Assembly (NCBI GenBank): GCA_964533265.1
Contig: CAZHJW010000040.1
Span: 1-16,018 of the forward strand
Reading direction: 5' to 3'
Length of the DNA: 16,018 nt
From: UBA1100 sp964533265
GTDB lineage: Bacteria; Verrucomicrobiota; Verrucomicrobiia; Limisphaerales; UBA1100
Part shown: piece after piece, positions 14,535-16,018 of the stretch
Layout of the letters: the number at the start of each line of letters is the position of its first letter
Position numbering within the stretch: position 1 is the stretch's first letter
Program-made: the position numbers and the translations under genes
The notes under the pieces: model-generated
Databases searched by the model: none
Told to the model about the DNA's origin: nothing
Seen by the model: the letters and a program-made list of their open reading frames with translations, nothing else

Positions 14535-16018
14535 TCAGGTGGTGAGCCCTTTTATGGATTTTTGGCGCCTTGTTTTTTCTATTAGAGATCGAATGTGCTT
14601 GAGGTACCCGATTTGAAGTTTGGGCATTAAGTTATTCGTATGAGAGTTTTTGGCGTTCTTTGTATGAAAGTTTGGGGTAGCTGCCTCCTTAATTAGGATG
14701 GGGGGCAAGCTAGCTGTGCTTTCAGGTTTTTCCTGAGGAACAATAGGGCTTTCGACATATTGCCAGTCCGGGTGGGTCTCGTTTTCCATTATATACCTGA
14801 TATTTTTAACAATATAATCTTCCGCTTTTCCTATGTTGTAAATCGACTCGTCCCTGAATTTGCCGATCTTTTGTTCCAACTCGGATTTATTTTCCAGAAT
14901 GCAAGCGACTTTTTCGAGGAGCTCCTGAATGTTAGTAGCCACATAGCCGATTTTCTCCCGATCCTTGAAGTACCGGATTTTCCCGAAGACTTCTTCCAAA
15001 TTATCGTCTTTGTGTGAAAAAAACACAACCGGCCGCGAAGTGGTGAAGGCGTAAGTAAACGCAGTACCGGACATGTCGGTGATCATCAACTGCGACCGCG
15101 CATAATTTTCCATGTAAAAACTGGCGTTGGTGTCGAACTCGAATTGGGGATGATCTTTAAACGCCTCGGCAACCTTTCGCACTTCCGGCGTGTCGACGGT
15201 GTGCGGATGCGGGCGGAAGATAATCTTGTATTCGGAAAATTGTTCCAGCAGGGCGGCCACGATGTCGCGGCCGTGTTCCGGCACGGCGACATAATCATAA
15301 AAATGATCCCAATGAACTGTCGGCGCAAAAATGATACTGTCGATGGGGGTATGGATACTTTTGAAGTACTCGATATTCTTGTCCAGTTTGATGTACCCGC
15401 CGGGGATGCGGCAGATCGGCTTCTGGCGTATCAATTTCAACTTGTTAGTCGGCGGCATCATCGTTTTGCAGGGTAAGAAGGTGTAATCCAACTCGTCCAG
15501 CAAGGGAGAAACCCTTTGAGACCTGCCGTCGGCGGCAATGGGAGAGGGGGCCTCTGCGATTCCCTTCGGCGAATCATATATGTCATGGACGAATAAAATC
15601 TTTTTGGACGCGAAAGGCAGGCCATCCATTAGCGTCGGATAAATAAATGCATCGATAAAATTAAATAGGCCCACCAGATCATGCCCGGCGTAATAGGAAA
15701 AAGGCCGCTTCTCAAATTCATCGCCACGAATCACTCCGAACAGAAAAATCACGTTGTAGCCCTGCGCGCGGATTCGTTCATACAGATCCTCACTTCCTAG
15801 GTTTTCCCTATAAGCCTTGCTGGGGTAAAACACCGCCAGAGTTTTCTGGTCGGATCTAATATCCTTTTGAATTTTTTGAATCTGGTACTCAGCAAGAAGA
15901 CGTCCTGTCGCCGGTTGATTTCTAGGGCAATCTTTTAAAACAGATTCAATCTTTTCCCGTTCTTCCTCACAGTTGAAGGTCATCAAATCCACAAGTTCCC
16001 TGAGCCAGAGCGAATAGG
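14535..16018 (-). CDS. CDP-glycerol glycerophosphotransferase-like enzyme, copy 1 (5' end outside window)
   Basis: The reading frame is open to the window edge, giving 493 residues here. The GTG at 15992 is probably not the real start, since the frame continues with a sensible hydrophobic helix (YSLWLREL) that aligns with the N-terminal helical domain of the downstream paralogue. Shared features with that paralogue are 'FYPSKAYRENLG', 'ILFVHDIYDSPKG', 'FRPHPHT' (about bases 15201-15218), 'ITDMSGTAFTYAFTTSRPVVFF' and 'KAEDYIVKNI'. These place it in the CDP-glycerol glycerophosphotransferase-like (GT-B) family, with catalytic residues intact. After the core there is a ~70-residue tail, proline- and asparagine-rich and then strongly basic (IEKTRRQKSIKGLTT), absent from copy 2. 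It may mediate membrane or protein contact. The middle of the gene is markedly GC-richer than its ends. No terminator hairpin is evident after its TGA at 14537-14535. Confidence 0.8.
   Translation of the reverse strand, partial: YSLWLRELVDLMTFNCEEEREKIESVLKDCPRNQPATGRLLAEYQIQKIQKDIRSDQKTLAVFYPSKAYRENLGSEDLYERIRAQGYNVIFLFGVIRGDEFEKRPFSYYAGHDLVGLFNFIDAFIYPTLMDGLPFASKKILFVHDIYDSPKGIAEAPSPIAADGRSQRVSPLLDELDYTFLPCKTMMPPTNKLKLIRQKPICRIPGGYIKLDKNIEYFKSIHTPIDSIIFAPTVHWDHFYDYVAVPEHGRDIVAALLEQFSEYKIIFRPHPHTVDTPEVRKVAEAFKDHPQFEFDTNASFYMENYARSQLMITDMSGTAFTYAFTTSRPVVFFSHKDDNLEEVFGKIRYFKDREKIGYVATNIQELLEKVACILENKSELEQKIGKFRDESIYNIGKAEDYIVKNIRYIMENETHPDWQYVESPIVPQEKPESTASLPPILIKEAATPNFHTKNAKNSHTNNLMPKLQIGYLKHIRSLIEKTRRQKSIKGLTT

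Noticed and set aside
15990..15992. GTG as the real start of the first transferase gene
   Set aside because: The frame stays open upstream to the window edge and the upstream residues align with the paralogue's N-terminal helices, so the gene most likely starts outside the window.
1..16018. CRISPR array, tRNA, rRNA or riboswitch
   Set aside because: No regularly spaced repeats, cloverleaf-like sequences or conserved riboswitch cores were recognised on either strand.

Overview
This window looks like a bacterial accessory locus for surface-polysaccharide synthesis. Moderate GC, several genes with no recognisable Shine-Dalgarno sequence, a DUF4836-like secreted protein and a 2,415-residue glycosyltransferase/TPR protein would fit the Verrucomicrobiota or a related PVC/Bacteroidota-type genome. 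That placement is an inference of low confidence, because no rRNA or marker gene is present.

Left end (1-2261): a 5'-complete but truncated minus-strand gene encodes a secreted or membrane-anchored DUF4836-like protein. A 299-nt divergent intergenic region follows, then a plus-strand gene for a probable lipoprotein built from two similar halves. That gene converges on the main cluster with a 31-nt gap.

Centre and right (2293-16018): everything is on the minus strand and is transcribed from right to left. In transcription order the genes are: (i) a CDP-glycerol glycerophosphotransferase-like enzyme whose start lies beyond the window; (ii) a 378-nt gene-free gap with a 24-bp tandem repeat; (iii) a second, paralogous glycerophosphotransferase-like enzyme; (iv) an APS kinase (cysC), overlapping it by 11 nt; (v) an ATP sulfurylase (sat), overlapping cysC through TTGA; (vi) a divergent pyruvate kinase, 6 nt further on; (vii) after 53 nt, the giant protein, which carries two GT-B/CgeB-like regions, a triplicated ~200-residue TPR module, a GT2 domain and a C-terminal TPR array.

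How the genes may work together (inference): Sat and CysC convert sulfate and two ATP into PAPS, the donor for sulfotransferases. The glycerophosphotransferase-like enzymes and the giant protein would build or decorate a glycan. The tight coupling of PAPS synthesis to these enzymes suggests a sulfated (possibly phosphoglycerol-containing) capsule or exopolysaccharide rather than sulfate assimilation. The pyruvate kinase could recycle ADP to ATP for the two ATP-consuming sulfate-activation steps, but this is untested. No sulfotransferase, polymerase or exporter is visible here, so those would have to lie outside the window.
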